Of a DNA stretch of 64,000 nt, positions 8,221-15,930 are shown piece by piece. The notes under the pieces are model-generated. The model was given only the letters and a program-made list of their open reading frames with translations. It made no database searches and had not been told where the DNA came from. Both the position numbers and the translations under genes were made by a program. How positions within the stretch are numbered: position 1 is the stretch's first letter; the number at the start of each line of letters is the position of its first letter. The DNA is from a gamma proteobacterium L18 (lineage in GTDB: Bacteria > Pseudomonadota > Gammaproteobacteria > Pseudomonadales > Pseudomonadaceae), in NCBI GenBank assembly GCA_000497835.1, contig KI547165.1, positions 439,806-503,805 of the forward strand. The letters are read 5' to 3'.

Positions 8221-9225
8221 CTACAGCCAGGCTTTGACCTGGGCGCACACGGCGTTGGTCGATATGCCATAGCGATCATGCAGGGTCGGCAACGCTCCCG
8301 CGTCCAGGAACGCGTCCGGCAAGGCGATCTGGCGGAAGGTGGGCGTCACGCCGCTGCGCATCAGCAGGCCCGCCACGGCTTCGCCCAGCCCGCCGACGAT
8401 GGAATGGTTCTCTGCGGTCACCACCAGCCGCCCCGGCTTGCGCGCCTCGGCCAGAAGGGTGGCCGCATCCAGCGGCTTGATGGTGGGCACGTGCAATACG
8501 GCCACATCAATGCCGTCGGCGCGCAGCTGCTCGGCCGCCTCCAGGGTGCGCATGGTCATCAGCCCTGTGCTGATCATCAGCACGTCATTGCCGGTGCGCA
8601 GGGTCTTGGCCTTGCCTATTTCAAACTGGTAGCCGTACTCGTCCAGCACCAACGGCACGTTGCCCCGCAACAGGCGCATGTACACCGGGCCCTGGTGGGC
8701 GGCGATGGCGGGCACGGCCTGTTCGATTTCCAGGGCGTCGCAAGGGTCGATGACCATCAGGTTGGGCATGGCGCGGAAGATCGCCAGGTCGTCCGTGGCC
8801 TGGTGGCTGGGGCCATAGCCGGTGGTCAGGCCGGGCAGGGCGCTGACGATCTTGACGTTGAGGTGCTCCTCGGCAATCGCCATGCAGATGAAGTCATAGG
8901 CCCGACGCGAGGCAAACACCGCATAGGTGGTGGCAAACGGCACGAAGCCTTCGCGGGCCATGCCGGCGGCGGCGCTCATCAGCAACTGTTCGGCCATGCC
9001 CATCTGGTAGAAGCGCTCGGGGTGGGCCTTGGCGAAGACGTGCAGGTCGGTGTACTTGGACAGGTCGGCCGACAAGCCGACGATGTCCGCGCGCTGCTCG
9101 GCCAGCGCCGCCAGCGCATGGCCGAACGGGGCCGGGCGGGTGGCCTGGCCCTCGGCGGCAATCGAGGCGATCATCGCCGAGGTGGTCAGGCGCTTGGCGC
9201 CGGTGGAGGTGTTCGCCGTGCTCAT
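8221..9225 (-). CDS. Transketolase C-terminal subunit (pyrimidine-binding and C-terminal domains)
   Basis: Half-size transketolase subunit of 334 residues carrying the pyrimidine-binding domain (FGHALAALAEQRADIVGLSADLSK; GMAEQLLMSAAAGMAREGFVPF with the catalytic glutamate) and the C-terminal transketolase domain. It pairs with the product of the preceding gene to build one active site with thiamine diphosphate. The ATG at 9225 overlaps the TGA of that gene (ATGA), so synthesis is probably coupled. With an MFS carrier and an SDR in the same operon, a role in breaking down an imported ketose or hydroxyaldehyde is inferred. The substrate is unknown and no sugar kinase is present. Confidence 0.85.
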   Translation of the reverse strand: MSTANTSTGAKRLTTSAMIASIAAEGQATRPAPFGHALAALAEQRADIVGLSADLSKYTDLHVFAKAHPERFYQMGMAEQLLMSAAAGMAREGFVPFATTYAVFASRRAYDFICMAIAEEHLNVKIVSALPGLTTGYGPSHQATDDLAIFRAMPNLMVIDPCDALEIEQAVPAIAAHQGPVYMRLLRGNVPLVLDEYGYQFEIGKAKTLRTGNDVLMISTGLMTMRTLEAAEQLRADGIDVAVLHVPTIKPLDAATLLAEARKPGRLVVTAENHSIVGGLGEAVAGLLMRSGVTPTFRQIALPDAFLDAGALPTLHDRYGISTNAVCAQVKAWL

Positions 9226-10070
9226 TGGTTGCTCCCCATCTGCAGGTTGTCCAGCGCCACTTGCCATTCGTGTTCGTCGACGCGGATAAAGTGGGTTTTC
9301 TCGCGGTTTTCCAGGAAGTCCACGCCCTTGCCCATGCGCGTGTCGCAGATGATCACCCGCGGTTGCGCGTCACTGTGGTTGCGGGCGGCGTCGAAGGCCT
9401 TGACCAGGGCATCGATGTCATTGCCATCGACCCGCTGGGTGAACCAGCCAAAGGCTTGCCAACGGTCGACGATGGGCTCGAACGCCAAAATCTGGCTGCT
9501 GTGGCCGTCGGCCTGCTGATTGTTAACGTCGATGACCGCGATCAGGTTGTCCAGCTTCCAGTGCGACGCCGACATCGCGGCTTCCCAGGTCGAGCCTTCG
9601 TTCAATTCGCCGTCCGACAGCAGGTTGTAGACGAAGGACGCCGACTGTTTGCGCTTCAGGCCCAGGCAGGCGCCTACCGCAATGCCCAGGCCGTGGCCCA
9701 GGGAACCGCCGGTGATCTCCATGCCCGGGGTGTAGGCGGCCATGCCCGACATGGGCAGGCGGCTGTCGTCGCAGCCGTAGCTTTCCAGTTCATCGAGCGG
9801 GATGACCTGGGCTTCGATCAACGCCGCGTACAGGGCAATGGCGTAATGGCCGATGGACAGGTAGAAGCGGTCCCGGGCTTCCCACGCCGGGTCGTGGGGC
9901 TGGTAATTCAGGGCGTGGAAATAGGCCACGGCCAGCAGGTCGGCGGCGCCCAGGGCCTGGCCCACGTAACCTTGCCCCTGCACCTGGCCCATGCGCAGGG
10001 CGTTGCGGCGGATATTGAAGGCGCGTTGCGCCAGCGACGGGGATGATGCGGGTGAGGCGGTGACTGTCAT
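9222..10070 (-). CDS. Transketolase N-terminal subunit (thiamine-diphosphate-binding)
   Basis: N-terminal transketolase subunit, 282 residues, binding the pyrophosphate of thiamine diphosphate through GDG-type motif SDGELNEGSTWEAAMSASHW followed by DVNNQQADG. The signatures YLSIGHYAIALYAAL and GSLGHGLGIAVGACLG are characteristic. The ATG at 10070 has GGAG eight bases upstream; a GTG three codons earlier is less likely. Split transketolases of this kind are widespread in catabolic operons and differ from the single-chain pentose-phosphate enzyme. It sits between the MFS gene (18 bases away) and the C-terminal subunit gene, which it overlaps. Confidence 0.87.
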   Translation of the reverse strand: MTVTASPASSPSLAQRAFNIRRNALRMGQVQGQGYVGQALGAADLLAVAYFHALNYQPHDPAWEARDRFYLSIGHYAIALYAALIEAQVIPLDELESYGCDDSRLPMSGMAAYTPGMEITGGSLGHGLGIAVGACLGLKRKQSASFVYNLLSDGELNEGSTWEAAMSASHWKLDNLIAVIDVNNQQADGHSSQILAFEPIVDRWQAFGWFTQRVDGNDIDALVKAFDAARNHSDAQPRVIICDTRMGKGVDFLENREKTHFIRVDEHEWQVALDNLQMGSNQ

Positions 10071-10088
10071 GGTGAACACTCCAGTGAT

Positions 10089-11387
10089 TCAACGGTTGAC
10101 CGAGGCGGCCGGGATGCGCAGCACCAGCCACGCCCCCAGGCACAGCACGGCGGTGATCAGGTACATGCCGATGGCGCTGGAGCCGGTGGTGGTGGCGACC
10201 CAGCCGATCAGGTACGGCGAGCAGAACCCCGCCAGGTTGGCGAAACTGTTGATGCCGGCGATGCCCGCCGCCGCCGACACACCGCCCAGCAGGGTGGTGG
10301 GCAGCATCCAGAACAGCGACGAGGCCGACAGCACCCCGGCGGCAGCCAGGCACAGGCTCAGGGTGGAAAACAGCAAGCTGCTGCTCATCAGCGCGGCCAG
10401 GGTCAGGCCCAGGGCGCCGGCGAGCATGGGTATGATCAGGTGCCAGCGGCGCTCGCGGTGTTTGTCGCCGCTGCGGCCCATCAGCAGCATGGCGGCGATG
10501 GCGCACAGGTACGGCAGGCTGGTGACCAGGCCGATGTGCAGCGGGTCCGAAACCCCGGCGTTGCGGATCAGCGTGGGCAACCAGAAGGTCAGGGCGTACT
10601 GGCCCATCACCACGCAGAAGTAGATGGCCGCCAGCAGCCACAGGCGTCGGTCGCGGATGAACGCGGCCACCGAGGCATGGGTGACCTTGCGGCTGTCATC
10701 CTCGGCCAGCTCGGCCTTGATCATCTGCTTCTCGTCGTCGCGCAGCCAGGTGGCCTGGTCGACGCCGTCCTTCAGGTAGCCCAGCACCAGCAGGCCCACC
10801 AGCACCGTAGGGATAGCCTCGATGACGAACATCCATTGCCAGCCGCTCCAGCCATGAAGCCCTGCGAACTTGGCCATGATCAGGCCCGACAGCGGCCCGC
10901 CGATCATCCCCGACAGCGGGATGGCGATGAACCACAGCACGGTCATGCGTGCGCGGCGGTACGAAGGGAACCAATAGGTCAGGTACAGCAGCAGCCCCGG
11001 CGCCAGCCCGGCCTCGGCGATGCCTAGCAGAAAGCGCAGGCCGTAGAACTGCCAGGCGGTTTCGACGAAGGCGAACAGCGCCGATATTACGCCCCAGGAG
11101 ATCATGATGCGGGCTATCCAGCGTCGCGCGCCGACGCGGTGCAGGATCAGGTTGCTGGGCACTTCGCAGAGAAAATAGCCGATGAAGAACATCCCGGCGC
11201 CCAGGCCGTACACCGCTTCGCTCAGGGCCAGGTCGTTCATCATCTGCAGCTTGGCGAAGCCGACGTTGACGCGGTCCAGGTAGGCGCACAGGTAGCACAG
11301 CATCAGGAACGGCATCAGTCGCCACGCCGTCTTGCGGTAGGCGTTGGAACGCGCGGTCACGACCGCTTCCAGCGATAGAGTTGTCAT
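10089..11387 (-). CDS. MFS transporter, anion:cation symporter (sugar-acid/aromatic acid type)
   Basis: Inner-membrane carrier of 432 residues with twelve predicted helices in two groups of six and a charged cytoplasmic loop in the middle (residues about 195-245). CAYLDRVNVGFAK in the first helix and GIAEAGLAPGLLLYLTYWF in the fourth are typical of the ACS family, which takes up glucarate, tartrate, phthalate and related acids by proton symport. It presumably imports the compound handled by the neighbouring SDR and transketolase. The leader contains AACAACAA just before the start, a possible Hfq/Crc site. The ATG at 11387 was chosen over one 28 codons upstream that lies in the intergenic REP hairpin. 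Confidence 0.85.
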   Translation of the reverse strand: MTTLSLEAVVTARSNAYRKTAWRLMPFLMLCYLCAYLDRVNVGFAKLQMMNDLALSEAVYGLGAGMFFIGYFLCEVPSNLILHRVGARRWIARIMISWGVISALFAFVETAWQFYGLRFLLGIAEAGLAPGLLLYLTYWFPSYRRARMTVLWFIAIPLSGMIGGPLSGLIMAKFAGLHGWSGWQWMFVIEAIPTVLVGLLVLGYLKDGVDQATWLRDDEKQMIKAELAEDDSRKVTHASVAAFIRDRRLWLLAAIYFCVVMGQYALTFWLPTLIRNAGVSDPLHIGLVTSLPYLCAIAAMLLMGRSGDKHRERRWHLIIPMLAGALGLTLAALMSSSLLFSTLSLCLAAAGVLSASSLFWMLPTTLLGGVSAAAGIAGINSFANLAGFCSPYLIGWVATTTGSSAIGMYLITAVLCLGAWLVLRIPAASVNR

Positions 11388-11401
11388 GATGGTCTGATCT
11401 C

Positions 11402-11409
11402 TTGTTGTT
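11402..11409 (-). promoter_or_regulatory. AANAANAA (Hfq/Crc catabolite-repression) motif before the MFS gene
   Basis: On the minus strand this reads AACAACAA, 14 bases upstream of the MFS start codon and overlapping the ribosome-binding region. AANAANAA is the known recognition motif of Hfq/Crc in Pseudomonas. The wider CCCATAACAACAA is shared with the SDR leader. Confidence 0.55.
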
Positions 11410-11427
11410 ATGGGTACTGCGGCTGCT

Positions 11428-11453
11428 GTGGGAGCTGGCAAGCCAGCTCCCAC
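11428..11453. repeat. Single REP hairpin (GTGGGAGCTGGC)
   Basis: GTGGGAGCTGGC-AA-GCCAGCTCCCAC forms a perfect 12-base stem with a two-base loop, in the gap between the SDR and MFS genes. It is a lone REP-type unit and may partly terminate or protect the upstream SDR message. Confidence 0.85.
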
Positions 11454-11467
11454 CCTGCAGAGGTGCC

Positions 11468-12217
11468 TCAATGGATCAACATGCCGCCGTTGACGTCCAG
11501 GGTGATGCCGGTCAAATAGCTGGACAGGTCGCTGGCCAGGAACAGCGCGGCGTTGGCCACGTCCTGGGCGCTGCCCAGGCGGCCCAGGGGGATGCCTTCG
11601 ATGATGGCGTGGCGGCGTTCGTCCTGCAGCAGGCCGCCGGTGATGTCGGTGTGGATCAAGCCAGGTGCGATGGAGTTGACCCGCACCTGGTCCGGCCCCA
11701 GTTCGCGCGCCATGGCCTTGGCCAGGCCCAGCACGCCGGCCTTGGCCGCGCTGTAGTGGGGGCCGCCGAAAATGCCGCCGCCGCGCTGGGCCGACACCGA
11801 GGACATGCAGACGATGCTGCCGCTTTTCTGCTCGCGCATGTGCGGGATCGCGGCCTGGGACATCAGCAAGGTGCCGCGCAGGCTCACGTCCAGCACCTTG
11901 TCGTAGTCGCCGCCGCGAATGTCCAGGGTCTTGAGCGGTTGGGTGATGCCGGCGTTGTTGACCAGCACGTCCAGGCGGCCGAAGTGCTCGATCACCCGCG
12001 CCACGGCCTGTTGGGCCTGGCCTTCATCGGCGACGTTGGCGGCCAGGCCCAGGTGACCGTCGCCCAGGCTGGCAGCGGCATCGCGGGCGGCGGATTCGTC
12101 CAGATCGAGGATGATCACCCTGGCGCCCTGGGCGGCGAAGGTGGCGGCGGTGGCGCGGCCGATACCGCGGGCCGAGGCGGCGCCAGTGATGAGTGCGACT
12201 TTCCCTTGTAGCAGCAT
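11468..12217 (-). CDS. Short-chain dehydrogenase/reductase (catabolic operon)
   Basis: NAD(P)-dependent oxidoreductase of 249 residues, the first gene of the operon continuing to the MFS and transketolase genes. Classical SDR motifs are visible: the coenzyme loop GAASARGIG near residues 12-20, LDLD after the second strand suggesting NAD preference, NNAG, catalytic Ser in MSSVSAQ and YSAAK. The C-terminal LTGITLDVNGGM is typical. It probably oxidises a hydroxyl of the imported substrate to give the ketose for transketolase; this is inference from context. Its leader has the AACAACAA motif. Confidence 0.87.
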   Translation of the reverse strand: MLLQGKVALITGAASARGIGRATAATFAAQGARVIILDLDESAARDAAASLGDGHLGLAANVADEGQAQQAVARVIEHFGRLDVLVNNAGITQPLKTLDIRGGDYDKVLDVSLRGTLLMSQAAIPHMREQKSGSIVCMSSVSAQRGGGIFGGPHYSAAKAGVLGLAKAMARELGPDQVRVNSIAPGLIHTDITGGLLQDERRHAIIEGIPLGRLGSAQDVANAALFLASDLSSYLTGITLDVNGGMLIH

Positions 12218-12232
12218 GAGCGATACCCCTGA

Positions 12233-12240
12233 TTGTTGTT
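12233..12240 (-). promoter_or_regulatory. AANAANAA (Hfq/Crc) motif before the SDR gene
   Basis: Reads AACAACAA on the minus strand, 16 bases before the SDR start, within the same CCCATAACAACAA string seen before the MFS gene. A CAGGGG follows as a weak Shine-Dalgarno. Expected to bind Hfq/Crc and reduce translation when preferred carbon sources are present. Confidence 0.55.
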
Positions 12241-12376
12241 ATGGGCTCGATTGTGCCAATCGATGCCTCAGCTTGGACTGGGGTAGGGGGGTGAGCAATG
12301 CGCGAAAAATCATTCGCTGCTGAAAAAAATTCAGCACTCGCGAGGTGGCGCTTCCGGTGCTTGAATAAACCCACAT

Positions 12377-12384
12377 AACAACAA
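12377..12384 (+). promoter_or_regulatory. AANAANAA (Hfq/Crc) motif before the LysR gene
   Basis: AACAACAA directly followed by the Shine-Dalgarno GAGG, 13 bases before the LysR start codon. The longer CCCACATAACAACAAC is nearly the same string as in the SDR and MFS leaders, so the regulator and the operon may share one post-transcriptional control. Confidence 0.55.
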
Positions 12385-12397
12385 CGAGGTGTTGACC

Positions 12398-13315
12398 ATG
12401 CAGCCAGGCAGCCCCGCGCTCCCGGTATTGCCACCGCTGAAAGCCATTCAGGCCTTCGAACAGACCGCCCGTTTCGGCAATGTCGCCCGCGCCGCCGAAA
12501 TGCTCGACCTGACGCCCTCGGCAGTCAGTCACCAATTGGCCAAGCTGGAAGCCATGATCGGCCGCCAACTGTTCACCCGCGCCGCGCGCGGCGTCAGCCT
12601 GACGCCGGTGGGCGAGCAGTACCTCAAGGAGGTCTCCGGCATTCTGCAGACCCTGGCCGTGGCCACCGAACGGGCCGCCAGCGACGTCAGCCTCGATTGC
12701 CTGCGCCTGCACTCGTCACCCAGTTTCGGCCTGCTGTGGCTAATGCCGCGCCTGGAGGCGTTCCGCAGCAGCCATCCGGATATCCAGATCAGCCTGTCGT
12801 GCTCCTATGAAGCGCTGCATTTCAGCCGCGACAAGATCGACGTGGACGTGCGCCACGGTCGGCCCAACTGGCCCAGCTACGAGGTGCGCTCTGTGCGCAA
12901 CGAAGCGCTGGCGGTGTTGGCGGCACCGTCATTGCTCGCGCAACGGCCCATCGGCCGGGCGGCCGACCTGCTTGACTGCGCGCTGATCCTGTCGGAAACC
13001 ACCCTGCTCAAATGGCCCGAATGGTTTGCCCAGCAGGGACTGGCGTTGCCGGAGCAGCCTTACACCCTGAGCTTCGACCGCTCGTACATGACCCTGGAAG
13101 CTGCCAGCCTGGGCCTGGGTTTTGCCCTGGAAAGCACCTTGCTGGCGCGCAAGTACCTGGCCAGCGGCGCGCTGGTGGAGGTAGAACCGCAGGCATTCAG
13201 CGCGCCGGTGGCGGCCCATCACCTGGTGTTCCCCAAGGCCCATTCAAGCTTCCCTCGGGTACGGCGGTTTCTGGCGTGGATGGAGAGCGAGCTGGGGCAT
13301 GACTTTGTCTATTGA
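12398..13315 (+). CDS. LysR-family transcriptional regulator (GcvA-like)
   Basis: DNA-binding regulator of 305 residues, divergent from the SDR-MFS-transketolase operon and probably its activator. The N-terminal winged helix (LKAIQAFEQTARFGNVARAAEMLDLTPSAVSHQLAKLE, residues about 17-50, with a GcvA-type start PPLKAIQAFE) is followed by a linker helix and a periplasmic-binding-fold effector domain. The ATG at 12398 has GAGG eight bases before it; an in-frame GTG nine bases upstream is possible. It ends seven bases inside the convergent LysR gene. The effector is unknown. Confidence 0.88.
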   Translation: MQPGSPALPVLPPLKAIQAFEQTARFGNVARAAEMLDLTPSAVSHQLAKLEAMIGRQLFTRAARGVSLTPVGEQYLKEVSGILQTLAVATERAASDVSLDCLRLHSSPSFGLLWLMPRLEAFRSSHPDIQISLSCSYEALHFSRDKIDVDVRHGRPNWPSYEVRSVRNEALAVLAAPSLLAQRPIGRAADLLDCALILSETTLLKWPEWFAQQGLALPEQPYTLSFDRSYMTLEAASLGLGFALESTLLARKYLASGALVEVEPQAFSAPVAAHHLVFPKAHSSFPRVRRFLAWMESELGHDFVY

Positions 13316-14220
13316 TGTGGGAACATGGCCGGGTCCGACAGGCAGGCCAGCAAATGGTCATACACCAGGCGCACCCGTGGCGGCACCGGCCCCACCTGTG
13401 GACGGTACAGAATCAGCTCCATCGGCGCCGGCGCCCCGTGGGGCAATACCTCCACCAGTAGGCCCTGGGACAGGTAAGGCTGCGCCAGGTAACTGGGCAT
13501 CTGCGCCAGGGCCAAACCTGCCAGCACCATCTCGCGCTCGGTCTCCGGGTCATCGCAGGTAAAGGCCGGCGAGGCAGGCAGGTGGGCCTCGCCATCGGCA
13601 AATACCCACGGCCAGGGCCTGCCATTGTTGCGGTCGATCAGTACCGACAGCGGCAGTTGCTTGAGCGCCTCGACACTGCCGGGCACACCCCGTGCCGCCA
13701 ACAGCTCAGGCGCGGCAACGATCAGCAACGGCACATGCCCCAGGGTACGTGCGGTGTAGCGCCGGTCGCGCACGGCGCCAATGCGCACGCCAATGTCGAT
13801 CTGGCTGGCCACCGCGTCGGTGAGCTGATCATCCAGGCTCAGCTCGATGCGCAGGCCGGGGTTGTCGCGCATCAGCGGCTTGAGGAAATCGGCCAGGTAC
13901 AGGCGGCCGATGGCGTGGGGTGCGGTGATGCCCACGCGGCCGGTGATCGCGTCGTCATGGCGGTCGGCGTGGGTCATGAACAGCCGGTCCACCTGGTCCA
14001 GCGCCTCGCGCGCCTGCTGGGCCAACGCTGCGCCAAAGGCAGTGACGTGCACCTGGCGGGTGCTGCGGTGGAACAGCATCTCGCCCAGGCTGCGCTCCAG
14101 CTCCTTGATGGCCCGGGTCACGGTTTGTGGCGAGGTGCCCAGGCGCGTGGCGGCGTCGCGGAAGGTGGGCGACTCCACGGCCACGCAGAAGATGCGCATC
14201 AATTCGAGGCGGTTGAGCAT
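13309..14220 (-). CDS. LysR-family transcriptional regulator (CrgA/DmlR-like)
   Basis: Regulator of 303 residues. The N-terminal helix-turn-helix spans residues about 3-60 (LNRLELMRIFCVAVESPTF, then TSPQTVTRAIKELERSLGEMLFHRSTRQV), followed by the two-lobed effector domain. It is transcribed divergently from a short-chain dehydrogenase gene, the usual arrangement for a LysR regulator and its target, and two operator-like repeats lie in the gap. Its 3' end overlaps that of the preceding LysR gene by seven bases in convergent orientation. Confidence 0.87.
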   Translation of the reverse strand: MLNRLELMRIFCVAVESPTFRDAATRLGTSPQTVTRAIKELERSLGEMLFHRSTRQVHVTAFGAALAQQAREALDQVDRLFMTHADRHDDAITGRVGITAPHAIGRLYLADFLKPLMRDNPGLRIELSLDDQLTDAVASQIDIGVRIGAVRDRRYTARTLGHVPLLIVAAPELLAARGVPGSVEALKQLPLSVLIDRNNGRPWPWVFADGEAHLPASPAFTCDDPETEREMVLAGLALAQMPSYLAQPYLSQGLLVEVLPHGAPAPMELILYRPQVGPVPPRVRLVYDHLLACLSDPAMFPHQ

Positions 14221-14233
14221 GGCAATCCTTTAG

Positions 14234-14280
14234 TTCCATAAAGTGGAATTCTCAAATCCTAACTCTTCCATTTTCTGGAG
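14234..14280. promoter_or_regulatory. Two spaced LysR-type operator repeats
   Basis: TTCCA-N5-TGGAA at 14234-14248 fits the LysR T-N11-A rule. A second copy with the same spacing, TTCCA-N5-TGGAG, lies at 14266-14280. The centres are 32 bases apart, about three helical turns, so a bound tetramer could contact both. The second copy overlaps the TGGAGG stretch further upstream of the SDR gene. Confidence 0.55.
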
Positions 14281-14334
14281 GGAAGAACGGGCGCACACTC
14301 GCTTCCATCAACTCCCCCTGAAAGGAAGACCGAC

Positions 14335-15078
14335 ATGAGCAACAATATTCAAGGCAAGGTCGTGGTCATTACCGGCGCCAGCAGCGGCCTGGGCGAAGCC
14401 ACCGCACGGCACCTGGCGGCGCTGGGTGCAAAAGTGGTATTGGGCGCCCGTCGCCTGGAGCGTCTGCAAACCATCGCCCAGGACATCATGACCGCAGGCG
14501 GTGAAGCGGCGGCCTTTGCGGTGGACGTGACCCGTCAGCAAGACCTGGAGGCCTTGGTTCAAGGCGCACTGGATGCCTTTGGCCGCGTCGACGTGATGAT
14601 CAACAACGCCGGCTTGATGGCCATCTCGCCGATCCGCGAACGCCGCATCGACGAGTGGGACCGCATGATCGACATCAACGTCAAGGGCGTGCTCTACGGT
14701 ATTGCCGCCGCGTTGCCGGTGTTCGAACAGCAGAACAGCGGGCACTTCATCAACATCTCGTCGGTGGCGGGCATCAAGGTGTTCAGCCCGGGTGGTTCGG
14801 TGTACAGCGGCACCAAGTATGCCGTGCGGGCGATTTCCGATGGTTTGCGCCATGAAGTGGGTGGCAGCATTCGCACCACCACCATCGAGCCGGGTGCCGT
14901 GGATTCGGAACTGAAACTGGGCAGCGGGCATCAGCCGAGTGCCGAGGTGGTGATGGAGTTCTACAAGCAGGCGATTCCGGCAGAGTCCGTAGCGCGGGCG
15001 ATTGCCTATGCCATCGAACAACCGGCGGATGTGGACATCAACGAAATCGTACTGCGGCCCACTGCCCAGGATTTCTGA
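14335..15078 (+). CDS. Short-chain dehydrogenase/reductase
   Basis: NAD(P)-dependent oxidoreductase of 247 residues. Motifs: TGASSGLGEATARHL (coenzyme loop, residues about 13-27), GARRLERL after the second strand, whose arginines suggest NADPH, NNAG, ISSVAG and YSGTKYAV (catalytic Tyr and Lys). The C-terminal VLRPTAQ is typical of the clavaldehyde-dehydrogenase-like SDRs often induced beside LysR genes. The start follows GGAAG and is divergent from the LysR regulator. Its substrate cannot be told from sequence. Confidence 0.87.
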   Translation: MSNNIQGKVVVITGASSGLGEATARHLAALGAKVVLGARRLERLQTIAQDIMTAGGEAAAFAVDVTRQQDLEALVQGALDAFGRVDVMINNAGLMAISPIRERRIDEWDRMIDINVKGVLYGIAAALPVFEQQNSGHFINISSVAGIKVFSPGGSVYSGTKYAVRAISDGLRHEVGGSIRTTTIEPGAVDSELKLGSGHQPSAEVVMEFYKQAIPAESVARAIAYAIEQPADVDINEIVLRPTAQDF

Positions 15079-15104
15079 TCGCGGCGCATCCGCAGCACCG
15101 CGTC

Positions 15105-15199
15105 GCCTTCATCGCGAGCAAGCTTTGCTCCCACAGTGTCAAGCGAACACTTTTGTCAGGCCTGACACTGTGGGAGCAAAGCTTGCTCGCGATGAGGCC
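15105..15199. repeat. REP doublet, family A
   Basis: ATCGCGAGCAAGCTTTGCTC and its inverse face each other around TGTCAGGCCTGACA, which is itself palindromic, giving one very long stem. It lies between the convergent SDR and cupin genes and may act as a two-way terminator. Confidence 0.9.
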
Positions 15200-15206
15200 G
15201 GTACTG

Positions 15207-15908
15207 TCACGACACCGCGTAAAACTTGCGTACGTACTGGGTGCTCACCCACGCGCAGCCCACGCCCTTGGGCACAAACACCGTATCCCCGGCGTTCACC
15301 TGCAACTCGCCACCGTCCAGACGCAAGGTCACGCTCCCCTCGATCACCTGCATCAACTCATGACACAGATGCCCACGGCCATGCCGCTCATAGGGCGTCG
15401 AATCCCACACCCCAATGCGCAATGCACCCGCCTCGAACAGGTTGTTCGCACGGCACTGCGGCGCCGGGCCGATCAGGATTTGGTCATCGGGCGGCGAAGA
15501 CGGATTCAGGTGTGCGCGGCGGTCCAGCAAGGTCAAACCCGGCAGGGTATCGCCTTCTGGTTGAATATCGGCGAACCAGGCCCACAGCGTGTCGCCACTG
15601 GCTTGCACGCTGAACGCCGTGCCCGCTGCAATCACCAGGCTGTCACCGCGACTCACCTGCACGGTCTCACCGGCAACCGTGAAGGCCAACTCCCCCCGAT
15701 GCACCACCAGCATCTCACTGACCGGATACCCGGCCACTTCAAGCGTGCCCTGCAACGTGGTAACCCCCGCCGCAAAACGCTCATCGGCATAGCCAATACG
15801 TCGACTGGCAGTAAAAGGATCATTGGCCACCAGCGCATCGGCGCTCGCCGCAAGAAGGTCAGCGTGGCCGCTGGCATCGGCCAGCAATACAGCAGTAGGT
15901 TGCGACAT
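15207..15908 (-). CDS. Bicupin domain protein (DUF861-like)
   Basis: Protein of 233 residues with two consecutive cupin barrels. The first includes LVVHRGELAFTVAGETVQVSRGDSLVI (residues about 66-92); the second includes LMQVIEGSVTLRLDGGELQVNAGDTVFVPKG (about 187-217). Both match the small DUF861/Cupin_3 type, whose members bind or epimerise polar small molecules. No signal peptide is seen. The ATG at 15908 was chosen because the upstream extension is unlike the family. It lies 22 bases after the GNAT gene in the same direction, so they may be co-transcribed. Confidence 0.75.
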   Translation of the reverse strand: MSQPTAVLLADASGHADLLAASADALVANDPFTASRRIGYADERFAAGVTTLQGTLEVAGYPVSEMLVVHRGELAFTVAGETVQVSRGDSLVIAAGTAFSVQASGDTLWAWFADIQPEGDTLPGLTLLDRRAHLNPSSPPDDQILIGPAPQCRANNLFEAGALRIGVWDSTPYERHGRGHLCHELMQVIEGSVTLRLDGGELQVNAGDTVFVPKGVGCAWVSTQYVRKFYAVS

Positions 15909-15930
15909 GCTCAAACGTCTCCGATTCAAT

